Origin: JAJAZB01 sp964244295
GTDB lineage: Bacteria; Bacteroidota; Bacteroidia; Cytophagales; Spirosomataceae
DNA length: 64,000 nt
Assembly (NCBI GenBank): GCA_964244295.1
Contig: CAXTIG010000017.1
Location: 51,080 to 115,079 of the forward strand
Direction of reading: 5' to 3'
Translations under genes and position numbers: made by a program
The notes under the pieces: model-generated
What the model was told of the DNA's origin: nothing
Database searches by the model: none
What the model saw: the letters and a program-made list of their open reading frames with translations, nothing else
Shown: piece after piece, positions 33,789 through 41,849 of the stretch
How the letters are laid out: each line of letters begins with the position of its first letter
Position numbering within the stretch: position 1 is the first letter of the stretch

Positions 33789-34244
33789 TCAGAACGGCAA
33801 ATCATCTTCGCCGGTACTGACTGCTGCGGGTGTTGCCGCTGCCGACTGGGTGGCCGGACGCGGGCTGGCCTGGGCTGGAGCGCCCGACGGAGCAGCCCCC
33901 TCGGTGTTCCGGTTATTGTTGAGCAAATGCATTTCGTTGATGCGAATACGCAGGGCCGTGCGGGGATTGCCCTCGCGGTCGGTGTATTCTTCCAGGCGCA
34001 GGCGGCCTTCGAGGTACACCTGGTCGCCTTTTTTGAGGTATTGTTCGGCGATGTCGCCCAGTTTTTCCCAGGCTTCGGCCCGGAACCAGGTCGTGTTTTC
34101 GACCTGATCGCCCGCGCGATTTTTGTAGGCTTCGGTTGTGGCAACGGTGAAATCCACCACTTTGGCTCCGCTGGGCAGGGTACGGGTTTCGGGGTCGCGG
34201 CCCAGATTGCCGATGAGGGTCACTTTGTTGAAGGTTCTGGCCAT
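33789..34244 (-). CDS. ssb: Single-stranded DNA-binding protein
   Basis: A 151-residue SSB with an N-terminal OB fold (NKVTLIGNLGRDPETRTLPSG; WFRAEAWEKLGDIAEQYLKKGDQVYLEGRLR) and a flexible Ala/Pro-rich linker ending in the acidic tip EDDLPF that recruits partner proteins. It coats single-stranded DNA in replication and repair. Its place downstream of mutY fits a DNA-maintenance role. A -7 box TATGTTTG lies upstream at 34299-34306. Confidence 0.97.
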   Translation of the reverse strand: MARTFNKVTLIGNLGRDPETRTLPSGAKVVDFTVATTEAYKNRAGDQVENTTWFRAEAWEKLGDIAEQYLKKGDQVYLEGRLRLEEYTDREGNPRTALRIRINEMHLLNNNRNTEGAAPSGAPAQASPRPATQSAAATPAAVSTGEDDLPF

Positions 34245-34298
34245 GTTCTAAAAAAGTTTACGATTTAGGTTTAAAAATAAGAATACTTTCGCTCAAAA

Positions 34299-34306
34299 CA
34301 AACATA
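34299..34306 (-). promoter_or_regulatory. ssb -7 box TATGTTTG
   Basis: Exact TAnnTTTG on the minus strand, about 55 nt before the ssb ATG and just beyond the mutY stop. Confidence 0.55.
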
Positions 34307-34323
34307 GTCGGGCGAAACTGTCC

Positions 34324-35391
34324 TTACCGTTCGCTAAAAAAATACTGACGTAAATAATTGACCACCAGCACCGGTTTCGGCAAGTCGTCGGCTTCGGCGG
34401 GCGTTGCCCAACGGGTGTGGGCGGGTAGCGTCAGGGCGACGTTTGGAGGCAAACTCAGCCGCCAGAATTTGGCCCGGATGCGCTGGTGGCTGAGTACGTG
34501 GAGGTACTCGTCGGAGGCGTCGGATACGGTGGCCGTCGGCGGGAGGGTTCGCAGAAAAGCATCGTCGGCCACGTCATCCCAGGTGGCCGGTTCGGGCGAT
34601 TCGACGAGGTAAAAATCGTACAGTCCCTGCCACACGTCGCGCCCGGTGCGTTCGCGGAGCAACAATTTCCCGGCTTGTTCGAGCACCACGTAATTGAAAA
34701 ACCGCTCCCGCACGGCGGCTTTCTTTTTCTTGACGGGCAGCGTGGCCTGCCGCCCCGTGGCGTTGGCCTCGCACTCCAGTGCGAAGGGACAGAACATACA
34801 CTGCGGCGACACGGGCACGCACTGCGTGGCCCCGAAATCCATGATGGCGTGGTTGAAAAGCGCCGGTTCGCGGGGCGAAATCAGGTCATTCGCCAATTGG
34901 GTAAACTGCTTTTTGGCCGTGGTGGTGGTGATGTCGGTTTCGAGGCCGAACACCCGCGCCAGCACCCGGAACACGTTGCCGTCGAGCACGGCGGCTTTTT
35001 CACCAAATCCAAACGAGGCAATGGCCGCCGCCGTGTAGGTGCCGATGCCGCGTAGTTTCAGTAGTTCCGCGTAACTGCCCGGAAACTGCCCGCCGTATTC
35101 GGCGACCACGAGTTGGGCGGTTTGGTGCAGGTTGCGGGCGCGGGAATAGTAACCCAGGCCCTGCCAGAGGCGCAGCACATCGCGCTCTTCGGCGGCGGCG
35201 AGGTCGTGTACGGTTGGGAAAGCGGCGACGAATTTCTCGTAGTACGGCAGGCCCTGCGCTACGCGGGTTTGCTGAAGAATCACCTCGGAAAGCCAGATTC
35301 GGTAGGGGTCAGTGGTTTGCCGCCAGGGTAGGTCGCGCTGATGGCGGGCGTACCAGAAAAGCAGAGTTGAAGCGAAGAAATCGGGGGTCAA
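34324..35391 (-). CDS. mutY: A/G-specific adenine glycosylase
   Basis: A 355-residue base-excision repair enzyme that removes adenine mispaired with 8-oxoguanine. The N-terminal catalytic domain has LPWRQTTDPYRIWLSEVILQQTRV, the helix-hairpin-helix LLKLRGIGTYTAAAIASFGFG and the catalytic Asp in AVLDGNVFRVLAR. The iron-sulfur loop is CVPVSPQCMFCPFALEC (C-x6-C-x2-C-x5-C type). A C-terminal NUDIX-like domain recognises 8-oxoguanine. Start ATG at 35391. The gene heads the mutY-ssb-gldE group. Confidence 0.96.
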   Translation of the reverse strand: MTPDFFASTLLFWYARHQRDLPWRQTTDPYRIWLSEVILQQTRVAQGLPYYEKFVAAFPTVHDLAAAEERDVLRLWQGLGYYSRARNLHQTAQLVVAEYGGQFPGSYAELLKLRGIGTYTAAAIASFGFGEKAAVLDGNVFRVLARVFGLETDITTTTAKKQFTQLANDLISPREPALFNHAIMDFGATQCVPVSPQCMFCPFALECEANATGRQATLPVKKKKAAVRERFFNYVVLEQAGKLLLRERTGRDVWQGLYDFYLVESPEPATWDDVADDAFLRTLPPTATVSDASDEYLHVLSHQRIRAKFWRLSLPPNVALTLPAHTRWATPAEADDLPKPVLVVNYLRQYFFSER

Positions 35392-35488
35392 AACAAAGGG
35401 GGTGCGGAAGCGACTAAGCGTTAACGGGTTAGTTGAAAAAAAGTAGAAAGCGATAAAAGGTTCTCTTTCAAAAACGGGCGCAAAGCCC

Positions 35489-35496
35489 TACTTTTG
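35489..35496 (+). promoter_or_regulatory. -7 box TACTTTTG of the HU gene
   Basis: Exact match; the leader to the GTG at 35573 would be about 70 nt. Confidence 0.6.
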
Positions 35497-35572
35497 TGCC
35501 TCCTAAAAATTTCCGCCGCTTGGTTTGTCGAAAACACCCTGGCAAAAATACAACCTTAAAAGTTCTATCAAC

Positions 35573-35878
35573 GTGACTAAAGCAGACGTTATCGCAGAGA
35601 TCGCCGAGAAAACCGGCATTGACAAAGCGGATGTATCGAGCACCCTGGAGCAGTTTTTCACCGTCGTGAAAGATTCGCTGACCGGTGGAGAAAACATCTA
35701 TGTGAGGGGTTTCGGTAGCTTCGTCAATAAAAAACGAGCGAAGAAAGTGGCCCGCAACATCTCGAAAAACACCGCTATCGTCATCGACGAGCACTTCATT
35801 CCCAGCTTCAAACCAGCCAAGGTGTTTGTGGAACAGGTCAAAACTAGCGACAAAGCCGGGGCGGCCGTGGAGGAGTAA
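35573..35878 (+). CDS. HU-family DNA-binding protein
   Basis: A 101-residue histone-like protein: TKADVIAEIAEKTGIDKADVSSTLEQFF at the N-terminus, GENIYVRGFGSFVNKKRAKKVARN for the DNA-binding arm (note YVRGFGSF), and IPSFKPAKVFVEQV at the end of the fold. It bends and compacts DNA. I chose the GTG at 35573 because the family begins with MTKADV; a TTG 16 codons upstream would add non-conserved residues. The TPR gene follows 15 bp later, so the two are likely cotranscribed. Confidence 0.92.
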   Translation: MTKADVIAEIAEKTGIDKADVSSTLEQFFTVVKDSLTGGENIYVRGFGSFVNKKRAKKVARNISKNTAIVIDEHFIPSFKPAKVFVEQVKTSDKAGAAVEE

Positions 35879-35893
35879 GACCGGAGCCTTTCC

Positions 35894-36745
35894 ATGAAAA
35901 AATCCTTCGTTATCGTCGTTGCCCTGGCCCTCGCTACGGTGGGGGCCTTGTACAGCCTACCCCAAAGCGTGGTGAGCGACGAGAAGCGGAAAAACGCGGC
36001 GGCCACCTCGGGCGTCACCGTCACGGACGAACCAGAAGGGCAATCGGCCAAAGCCGCGCCCAAAGCGGGCAAGGCCAGCCACGTCGAGGTGCTTTCGGGC
36101 GAAGACCAGCAGCGGCTCGACGCCCTGCGGGCGAAGTTCGACCGGGCGGCGGGCGCGGAAAAAGCCAGTTTTGCCGAGGGCCTCAGCGACCTGCTCGTGA
36201 CACTTAGCCGGTACGACAGCGCCGCCTTTTACGCCGAAAAGGCGGCGGTGCTCGAACCCGGACTGCCGCGCTGGCTGAAAGCGGGTGACCGCTACTACCA
36301 GGCCTTTACCTTCGCCATCGACGAACAGAAGGGTAGCAAACTGGGCGAAAAAACGCGGGAATTTTACGGAAAAGTCCTCGCCGAAAACCCCGATTTGCTG
36401 ACGGCCAAAACCAACCTGGCCATGACCTACATGGCGACCCCGACACCCATGCAGGGCATCGCCCTGCTGCGGGAAGTACTGGAACTGGATCCCGACAACG
36501 AAGGGGCGCTGTTCAACCTGGGGCTGCTTTCGATGCGCTCCAACCAGTACGCCAAAGCCGCCGAGCGGTTTGAGCGGATTTTGCGCAGCCACCCCCAGAA
36601 CGCCCGGGCGCAGTTTTACCTCGGCATCAGTTACGCCGAACTGGGCCGGAAAGAAGAAGCGAAACGCTGGCTCCTGTCGGTGAAGAAATTGGAAAAAGAC
36701 CCCACCGTCCAGGCGGGAGTCGATGAGTATTTGAAGAAGTTGTAA
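35894..36745 (+). CDS. TPR-repeat protein with N-terminal membrane anchor
   Basis: A 283-residue protein with a signal or anchor (FVIVVALALATVGALYSL), a low-complexity Ala/Lys segment, then at least four tetratricopeptide repeats, clearest in LLTAKTNLAMTYMATPTPMQG, EGALFNLGLLSMRSNQYAKAAERFERIL and NARAQFYLGISYAELGRKEEAKRWL. TPRs hold protein partners. The position between HU and RNase G is, from memory, conserved in Bacteroidota, but the role is not established to my knowledge. Confidence 0.85.
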   Translation: MKKSFVIVVALALATVGALYSLPQSVVSDEKRKNAAATSGVTVTDEPEGQSAKAAPKAGKASHVEVLSGEDQQRLDALRAKFDRAAGAEKASFAEGLSDLLVTLSRYDSAAFYAEKAAVLEPGLPRWLKAGDRYYQAFTFAIDEQKGSKLGEKTREFYGKVLAENPDLLTAKTNLAMTYMATPTPMQGIALLREVLELDPDNEGALFNLGLLSMRSNQYAKAAERFERILRSHPQNARAQFYLGISYAELGRKEEAKRWLLSVKKLEKDPTVQAGVDEYLKKL

Positions 36746-36753
36746 ATTTTTTA

Positions 36754-36836
36754 GAAACAAGAGTTAAGAGACAAGAAACAAGAGTCAGGAATCGGTCGGT
36801 GCTTTTCCTGTCTCTTGTTTCTTATCTCCTGTCTCA
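36754..36836. repeat. Phased-repeat palindrome (GACAAGAAACAAGAG arms)
   Basis: Left part GAGTTAAGAGACAAGAAAC... (from 36761) pairs with TCCTGTCTCTTGTTTCTTA... (36805-36835); both arms are repeats of AAGA(A/G)ACAAGAG. It separates the TPR gene from the 29-residue protein gene. Confidence 0.85.
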
Positions 36837-36851
36837 AAAACTAACACTGCC

Positions 36852-36941
36852 ATGCCCTGCGGAAAAAAACGCAAACGCCACAAGATTGCTACCCACAAGC
36901 GCAAGAAGCGCCTGAGAAAGAATCGGCACAAGAAGAAATAA
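36852..36941 (+). CDS. 29-residue basic protein, AURKAIP1/COX24-like
   Basis: The reading frame starts MPCGKKRKRHKIATHKRKK and ends in RHKKK: 29 residues, more than half Lys or Arg, with no acidic residue. Short proteins of this exact kind are annotated in Bacteroidota as AURKAIP1/COX24 domain proteins; the eukaryotic relatives are mitochondrial small-subunit ribosomal proteins. It is therefore probably a ribosome-bound peptide that contacts rRNA. The position directly before the RNase G gene also matches what I recall for the phylum. It is too short for most gene finders. Confidence 0.85.
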   Translation: MPCGKKRKRHKIATHKRKKRLRKNRHKKK

Positions 36942-36959
36942 ATCGTTCGCCCGTGATCA

Positions 36960-37362
36960 GATTGGCTACGGGAGGAAAGTTCTGGTCGACGTTTCAGGTT
37001 GGCGGCATTTCGTCGCGGGGCTTGAAACGTTGACCCGTTTTTGAACTTTCCCGTCCGACGATTTCTTGTTGTGGAAGTTGCCGTTTGAACGGCAATTCGT
37101 CGGAACGGCTTGGTATCCAGCCGCTTTCGACACCTGTCCCATTGATTCACTCAGGGAGTGGTTGAGTGCTGGACTGACCTGCGTGGTGGTTCTCGCTCCC
37201 TTGCGTTTTCACGCCGGGCGTTCTCACTGACCGGGCTTCGCAACCCTGGTCGCTGCACACCGGGCGTCTCTACGCCGAGCTTCGCAACGCCGGACACCGT
37301 GTCCCGAACACCGTGTCCCGGTCGCAACCTTCCGCCTCTCCTCCTAAACGTAGCAATCACCG
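36960..37362 (+). ncRNA. Structured 5' leader of the RNase G gene (candidate RNA element)
   Basis: The 420 bases between the 29-aa gene and rng hold no convincing protein but many paired segments in order: GGAAAGTTC (36974-36982) with GAACTTTCC (37043-37051), enclosing CGTTTCA (36990) with TGAAACG (37023); CCGACGA (37055) with TCGTCGG (37097), enclosing TTGCCGTTTGAACGGCAA (37078-37095); CGGCT..AGCCG (37106-37123); CACTC-AGG-GAGTG (37148-37160); GACCGGG..CCCTGGTC (37228-37250). The last part carries a 14-bp tandem, ACACCGTGTCCCG, at 37294 and 37308. Enterobacterial RNase E controls its own message through a 5' leader; a similar role here is an inference. Confidence 0.5.
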
Positions 37363-38919
37363 GTGAGTAAAGAATTAATCATCAATTCTACTCCCAAGGG
37401 TGATCGGATCGCGCTGTTGCAAGACAAACGAATCCTGGAGTATCACCTCGAAGAAGCAGAAGAACACTTTTCAGTCGGCGACATTTACCTCGGCACGGTT
37501 AAAAAACTGGTGTCGGGCCTCAACGCCGCCTTCATTGACATCGGGTACGAGAAAGACGCTTTTTTGCACTACCTCGACCTGGGTCAGAACATCAATTCGC
37601 TCAATAAGTTTGCCCGCGAGGTGATCGCCAAGCGGGTCGACAACGGTTCACTCGACGGCTTTAAACTGGAGCCGGAGATTGATAAACACGGAAAAATCGA
37701 CAAAGTCCTGACCAAGGGTACGCCCATTCTGGTGCAGGTGGTCAAGGAGCCGATTTCGACCAAAGGCCCCCGCCTTTCCTGCGACATTTCCATCGCGGGC
37801 CGGTTCCTGGTGCTGGTGCCCTTCGGCAGCGGCGTCAATATGTCGAAGAAGATTACGAACAAAGGCGAGCGTCAGCGACTCCAGCGGCTGGTGTCGGCGC
37901 TGAAACCCGAAAATTTCGGCGTTATCATCCGCACGGTAGCCGAGGGCAAGGAAACCGCCGACCTCGAAGCGGACCTCCGCGACCTGATCGCCAAGTGGAA
38001 CCGGGGAATGAAAGCCTTGCGTGATGCTAAACCTCGCGACAAGGTGATCGGCGAAATGAGCCGGGCCACCTCGATGCTCCGCGATTTGCTCAACGACGAC
38101 TTCGACGCTGTCACCGTCGACTCGAAGGAATTGTTTGAAGAAGCCCGCAGCTACGTCCACCAAATTGCGCCGGAGAAAGAGAAAATCGTCCGTTTTTTCA
38201 ACGGGAAGAATAAAATTTTCGAACAGTTCGGTATCGAGAAGCAGCTCAAAATGCTGTTTGGACGCTCGGTGAGTTTGCCGGGTGGGGGCTACCTCATCAT
38301 CGAACACACCGAGGCGCTGCACGTCATCGACGTGAACAGCGGCAATAAGTCGAACACCCAGGAAAACCAGGAAGACACGGCGCTCATCGTTAACATCGAG
38401 GCGGCGAAGGAAATAGCCCGGCAACTGCGCCTGCGCGACATGGGCGGCATCATCGTGATCGATTTTATCGACATGAAAAAGCCGGAGAACAAAAAGGCGA
38501 TTCAGGACATGATGCGCGACGAAATGAAATCCGACCGCTCGAAATTCACGATTCTGCCCCTGACCAAGTTCGGCCTGATGCAGATTACCCGGCAACGGGT
38601 GCGGCCTGAGATGAACATCGCCACGGTGGAAGTATGCCCCACCTGCGGCGGCACGGGCACAATTTCGGCCAGCATCGCCGTGTCGGACACCATCGAACAC
38701 AACCTGGAATACATGCTCGGCAAGCAAAACGAGAAGGGCGTGAGCATTATTTTGCACCCCTACCTCCACGCCTACTTCACGGCGGGCTTTCCTTCTAAGC
38801 GCTTGCAGTGGCTCTGGAAATACAAAACCTGGGTAAATCTGACGAAAGACACTTCCCTGGGAATGATGGAATTCCATTTTCACAACAAGCAGGGCGAGGA
38901 AATCGAAGTGCAGCCCTGA
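37363..38919 (+). CDS. rng: Rne/Rng family ribonuclease (RNase G-like)
   Basis: A 518-residue endoribonuclease for rRNA processing and mRNA decay. It has an N-terminal S1 domain interrupted in the usual way (SVGDIYLGTVKKLVSGLNAAFIDIG), the RNase H-like part, the DNase I-like catalytic part with IDVNSGNKSN and GGIIVIDFIDM supplying the two magnesium-binding Asp residues, and the zinc-link CPTCGGTG that joins dimers. The C-terminal scaffold region of RNase E is absent. The start is a GTG at 37363 (SKELIINSTPKGDRIALL is the family start). A long structured leader precedes it. Confidence 0.95.
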   Translation: MSKELIINSTPKGDRIALLQDKRILEYHLEEAEEHFSVGDIYLGTVKKLVSGLNAAFIDIGYEKDAFLHYLDLGQNINSLNKFAREVIAKRVDNGSLDGFKLEPEIDKHGKIDKVLTKGTPILVQVVKEPISTKGPRLSCDISIAGRFLVLVPFGSGVNMSKKITNKGERQRLQRLVSALKPENFGVIIRTVAEGKETADLEADLRDLIAKWNRGMKALRDAKPRDKVIGEMSRATSMLRDLLNDDFDAVTVDSKELFEEARSYVHQIAPEKEKIVRFFNGKNKIFEQFGIEKQLKMLFGRSVSLPGGGYLIIEHTEALHVIDVNSGNKSNTQENQEDTALIVNIEAAKEIARQLRLRDMGGIIVIDFIDMKKPENKKAIQDMMRDEMKSDRSKFTILPLTKFGLMQITRQRVRPEMNIATVEVCPTCGGTGTISASIAVSDTIEHNLEYMLGKQNEKGVSIILHPYLHAYFTAGFPSKRLQWLWKYKTWVNLTKDTSLGMMEFHFHNKQGEEIEVQP

Positions 38920-39229
38920 GCGGTTAGTGATTAGTAGTCATTGGTTAATCAGGGATAGTCAGAAAACATAAATCCCAACGTATCGGCTCGTTTTTAGCTG
39001 AGTACCTGAGCGTTTTTCGTCCAAGTTAACCATCGTGAAGCCGCCCTGAGTGCTCGGGGCGGCTTTTGTTTTCAGGCCGAAAAAAGCATTTTTGTGTTAG
39101 CCCACGCTTTCACAGTGGGTTTCACTCAAACCGCCTTTCACTGATGTGGTAATCGGGGTTGCTCAGAATGGCCTGGGTGCTAGTGCAGGGCTATAAACCC
39201 TCATTTGCGTACCCACTTGATGAAGGAGG
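38920..39229. other. Intergenic stretch with one terminator
   Basis: 310 bases with no credible gene. It contains TTAGTGATTAGTAGTCATT-type wording just after rng, the terminator at 39038-39067, a short CCCAC..GTGGG hairpin near 39102 and GGGCTATAAACCC near 39188. No promoter box is clear. Confidence 0.6.
39038..39067 (+). terminator. Terminator downstream of rng
   Basis: AAGCCGCCCTGAG-TG-CTCGGGGCGGCTTTT; strong GC stem with T-rich end about 120 nt after the rng stop. Confidence 0.85.
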
Positions 39230-39646
39230 TTACCGCATCCACGTAAACCGGCACAACCCAGCCCGCTCGACGGCATCGAATTTGTGGTGGTCGGAGGTGA
39301 TGACCGAAGCGTCGAGGCGTTTGGCCTGCGAAAGAAGAAACGAGTCGGCCACCGACATTTTGTGTTGCGCTTTGAATTCGGCGGCTTGTTTTAGAAAGGC
39401 TTCGTCAAGTGTGTAAAGCACCGTTACCGGCAAAGCCAGTACGTCATTCCAGACCTCAGCGGCTTTAGGGGCACCTTCATCGCGTAGGTACTGGTAATAA
39501 ACTTCGTAAAGCGTGGCCGCGTGGATAAAAAGCCGCTCGTTTCCGTGAGTGGCCTCTTTCAAATGCTGAACGACGACTTCTTCACCCGGTTCCGTCTCGA
39601 AATACGCGATAACGGCGCAGGCATCAAGCAAATAGTCGTTGCTCAT
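39230..39646 (-). CDS. PIN-domain (VapC-like) toxin
   Basis: A 138-residue PIN ribonuclease with the expected acidic residues: YLLDACAVIAYFETEPGEE (first Asp), ATLYEVYYQYL (Glu), MSVADSFLLSQAKRL and VITSDHHKFD (later Asp pair). VapC toxins usually cut tRNA or rRNA. The antitoxin-like gene lies 11 bp upstream on the same strand. Frame and catalytic residues look intact, unlike the module at 12800-13478. Confidence 0.9.
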   Translation of the reverse strand: MSNDYLLDACAVIAYFETEPGEEVVVQHLKEATHGNERLFIHAATLYEVYYQYLRDEGAPKAAEVWNDVLALPVTVLYTLDEAFLKQAAEFKAQHKMSVADSFLLSQAKRLDASVITSDHHKFDAVERAGLCRFTWMR

Positions 39647-39657
39647 TCTTCAAGGCG

Positions 39658-39864
39658 CTAGTTTTCTTCGTTGGTAGCTGCCAAACGCTCGCTACTGACC
39701 CGGGAACCTTTGTGTTTGCCTCGTGAAATGAGCCAGGGATATTTATGAAACTCTTCTTCCACTTGGTGGGCAGGGGTCATCACCCGCACCCCCGGCATTT
39801 TTTCCAGCATCTCGAACAGTTCCTGCTCCCGTTCTTCGGCAACTTCCAGAATAACCGTGCTCAT
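39658..39864 (-). CDS. Probable antitoxin of the PIN toxin
   Basis: A 68-residue protein upstream of the PIN gene. The N-terminal half (STVILEVAEEREQELFEMLEKMPGVRVM) could be one strand and one helix; the C-terminal half is polar (HKGSRVSSERLAATNEEN) and likely unfolded until bound. I do not recognise a named DNA-binding family. The call rests on gene order and size. Confidence 0.65.
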   Translation of the reverse strand: MSTVILEVAEEREQELFEMLEKMPGVRVMTPAHQVEEEFHKYPWLISRGKHKGSRVSSERLAATNEEN

Positions 39865-39894
39865 GGCCTGATTTGGTTTTTCTCAAAACTACAC

Positions 39895-39928
39895 AAAAAA
39901 GCGCGCTCCCCACGGGCAGCGCGCTTTT
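39895..39928 (-). terminator. Terminator after the amidohydrolase gene
   Basis: Read on the minus strand AAAAGCGCGCTGCCCGTGGGG-AGCGCGC then six T's, 20 nt after the amidohydrolase stop. Confidence 0.85.
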
Positions 39929-39948
39929 CCAAACCCCCGAACCTAGCT

Positions 39949-41601
39949 TCATTTTCCCGATTTGCTTTCGCTGGGTTTTTCTTCGGGTTTCTTTTCCCGT
40001 ACGGTCGGGTACTTGATTCCCAACTGCTCCAGGTAGCTTTTGTACTTGCTGGGGTCGTAGTAAAACTTCTGCATTTCGGGCCGGAATTGCTCCATAATTT
40101 TCACGTTGAGGTTAATCGCCGGTTTGTCCGTCGCCGAAATCAGCGGGGTGTATTTCGTTTCTTTCGTCTGCACGGTCGTGTAATAGTCCCAGGCGGCTTT
40201 GAGGAGGTTGGGCTTCACCAGCATATCGAGCAGCGTCAGGGCCTCGGCTTTGGCCCCGGCGGTCACGCCTTTGTGGGCGATGGGCGTGGCCATCGAAATG
40301 GCGTTGGACCAATGGTGGCCCGGCAAACCGGGGATATTGGAGGGATAGCCAAGCACAACCGTCGGCACCGACCAGGAAATATCGGCGATGTCGTCGGAGC
40401 CGCCCCCCATCGAAATCACGGGCGGTTCGATGCCTGTGGAATCAAGCTTTAGCGCCAGGCCCTTTTTCTCAGGCGAAAGCATTTCTTCCTGCACGGCTTT
40501 CGCTAATTGTTGGTCCTTCGCCGACCAGTGCGGTAGGCCGACGCGTTTGATGTTATCGTACATCGCTTCGGCAATGGGCTTGTTGAAATGGCCCGGCCAG
40601 GCGCTGCCCAGAATTTCGTGCGTGAATTTCGTGTCGGTCATCATCGCCGCACCGTTCGCGATTTTCAGCCCCGCCTCGAACATCTCCTTGATTTTGGCGT
40701 AGCTGCGTTCGCGGAAATAGTACCAAACCGACGCTTTCGAGGGCACTACATTTGGTTGGTCGCCGCCATCGACAATCACGTAGTGTGAGCGTTGGGTAGG
40801 CAGCAGGTGTTCGCGTTTGAAGTTCCAGCCGATGTTCATCAGTTCGACGGCGTCGAGGGCGCTTTTGCCCCGCCACGGTGCCCCGGCGGCGTGAGCGGCC
40901 TGGCCCTCAAAGTTAAATTTCACCGAAATCAGCCCATTGTACCCAATGTCGCCGTACTTGACGGCCAGGTTGGAGTTGACGTGGGTAAAAATGCAGGCGT
41001 CCACGTCCTTGAAATACCCGTCGCGGATGTAGTAGGCCTTCGTGCCCAACTGTTCTTCGGCCACGCCCGGCCAAAGCATCAGCGTACCCGCAAGTTTTTC
41101 CCGCTCCATGATTTTCTTGAGTGCCAAAATCGCGGTCAGGTTGAGCGGTTGGCCCGAATTGTGACCTTCGCCGTGGCCGGGTGCACCCTCGATGATGGGG
41201 TCGTGGTAGGCCACGCCGGGTTTTTGCGAGGCTTTCGGAATGCAGTCGATGTCGCTGCCCACAGCAATTTTTGGTTTGCCACTGCCCCAGGTGGCCGTCC
41301 AGGCGGTGGGGATGCCGGCGATGCCTTTTTGGATGGTGAAGCCGTTCTTCTCCAAAATCCCGATGAGGTAGTTCGAGGTTTCCTGTTCCTGAAAACCCAG
41401 TTCGCCGAAGCTGAAAATCATGTCGTTCATCTCGGCGGAAAAGTCCTTCATCTTGTCGATTTCCGCCACGAGTTCGGCCTTCAGGCTTTCGAGTTTTTTC
41501 TCCGAAACCAACATCGGTTCGGATGCTGGCTTGGCCTTTTTCTGGGCCAGGGCGCTCAGCACGAGGCCGAGGGCGAGGAGGGTGAGCAAGGTTTTACGCA
41601 T
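39949..41601 (-). CDS. M20-family amidohydrolase (AbgB-like), exported
   Basis: A 550-residue secreted enzyme with signal peptide (LLTLLALGLVLSALAQ). It has the M20 peptidase/amidohydrolase plan: metal-site blocks IAVGSDIDCIP, GHGEGHNSG and LWPGVAEEQLG, an inserted dimerisation domain (GQAAHAAGAPWRGKSALDAVELMN) and a final metal ligand area (PGLPGHHWSNAISM). It most resembles AbgB, the p-aminobenzoyl-glutamate hydrolase subunit, and indole-acetyl amino-acid hydrolases. The ATG at 41601 gives a clean signal peptide; the open frame extends 57 codons upstream through a palindromic repeat. No AbgA partner is present. Confidence 0.88.
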   Translation of the reverse strand: MRKTLLTLLALGLVLSALAQKKAKPASEPMLVSEKKLESLKAELVAEIDKMKDFSAEMNDMIFSFGELGFQEQETSNYLIGILEKNGFTIQKGIAGIPTAWTATWGSGKPKIAVGSDIDCIPKASQKPGVAYHDPIIEGAPGHGEGHNSGQPLNLTAILALKKIMEREKLAGTLMLWPGVAEEQLGTKAYYIRDGYFKDVDACIFTHVNSNLAVKYGDIGYNGLISVKFNFEGQAAHAAGAPWRGKSALDAVELMNIGWNFKREHLLPTQRSHYVIVDGGDQPNVVPSKASVWYYFRERSYAKIKEMFEAGLKIANGAAMMTDTKFTHEILGSAWPGHFNKPIAEAMYDNIKRVGLPHWSAKDQQLAKAVQEEMLSPEKKGLALKLDSTGIEPPVISMGGGSDDIADISWSVPTVVLGYPSNIPGLPGHHWSNAISMATPIAHKGVTAGAKAEALTLLDMLVKPNLLKAAWDYYTTVQTKETKYTPLISATDKPAINLNVKIMEQFRPEMQKFYYDPSKYKSYLEQLGIKYPTVREKKPEEKPSESKSGK

Positions 41602-41638
41602 GGGAAAAGGGGTTTTGACGTGGAAAAGGGGGCGACAA

Positions 41639-41821
41639 CGATTCCCCTCCTTTCTAAGGAGGGGCGGGACGGTCCGCCGCTGCGGTGGTTGAAGCGGTTG
41701 CCAGCGAGTTAGTTTATTCCTCCGGGGCGGTTGGTTTGGCTGGAAGATTGAAAGGGCTTCCAATCCGACCAAACCACCCCGCCGCTTCGCGGCACCCCTC
41801 CTTTATCAAGGAGGGGAATCG
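41639..41821. repeat. GC-rich palindrome, relative of 14743-14848
   Basis: Outer arms CGATTCCCCTCCTT (41639) and AAGGAGGGGAATCG (41808-41821) enclose imperfectly paired GGGGCGGGACGGTCCGCCGC and AACCACCCCGCCGC segments. The wording matches the palindrome after the thiolase gene. Confidence 0.8.
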
Positions 41822-41849
41822 TGGCTGTTTCTTCTACCAATCTTCTCGT

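Noticed and set aside
36970..37362. RNase P RNA or tmRNA in the rng leader
   Set aside because: GGAGGAAAGT near 36971 resembles the conserved P4 strand of RNase P RNA, but the partner region with ACAGAA is missing and the following stems do not fit; no tRNA-like ends for tmRNA.
37158..37370. 70-codon plus-strand frame in the rng leader
   Set aside because: Ser/Arg/Pro-rich reading of a repetitive GC-rich sequence; overlaps the rng start and lacks a start context. The paired segments explain the sequence better.
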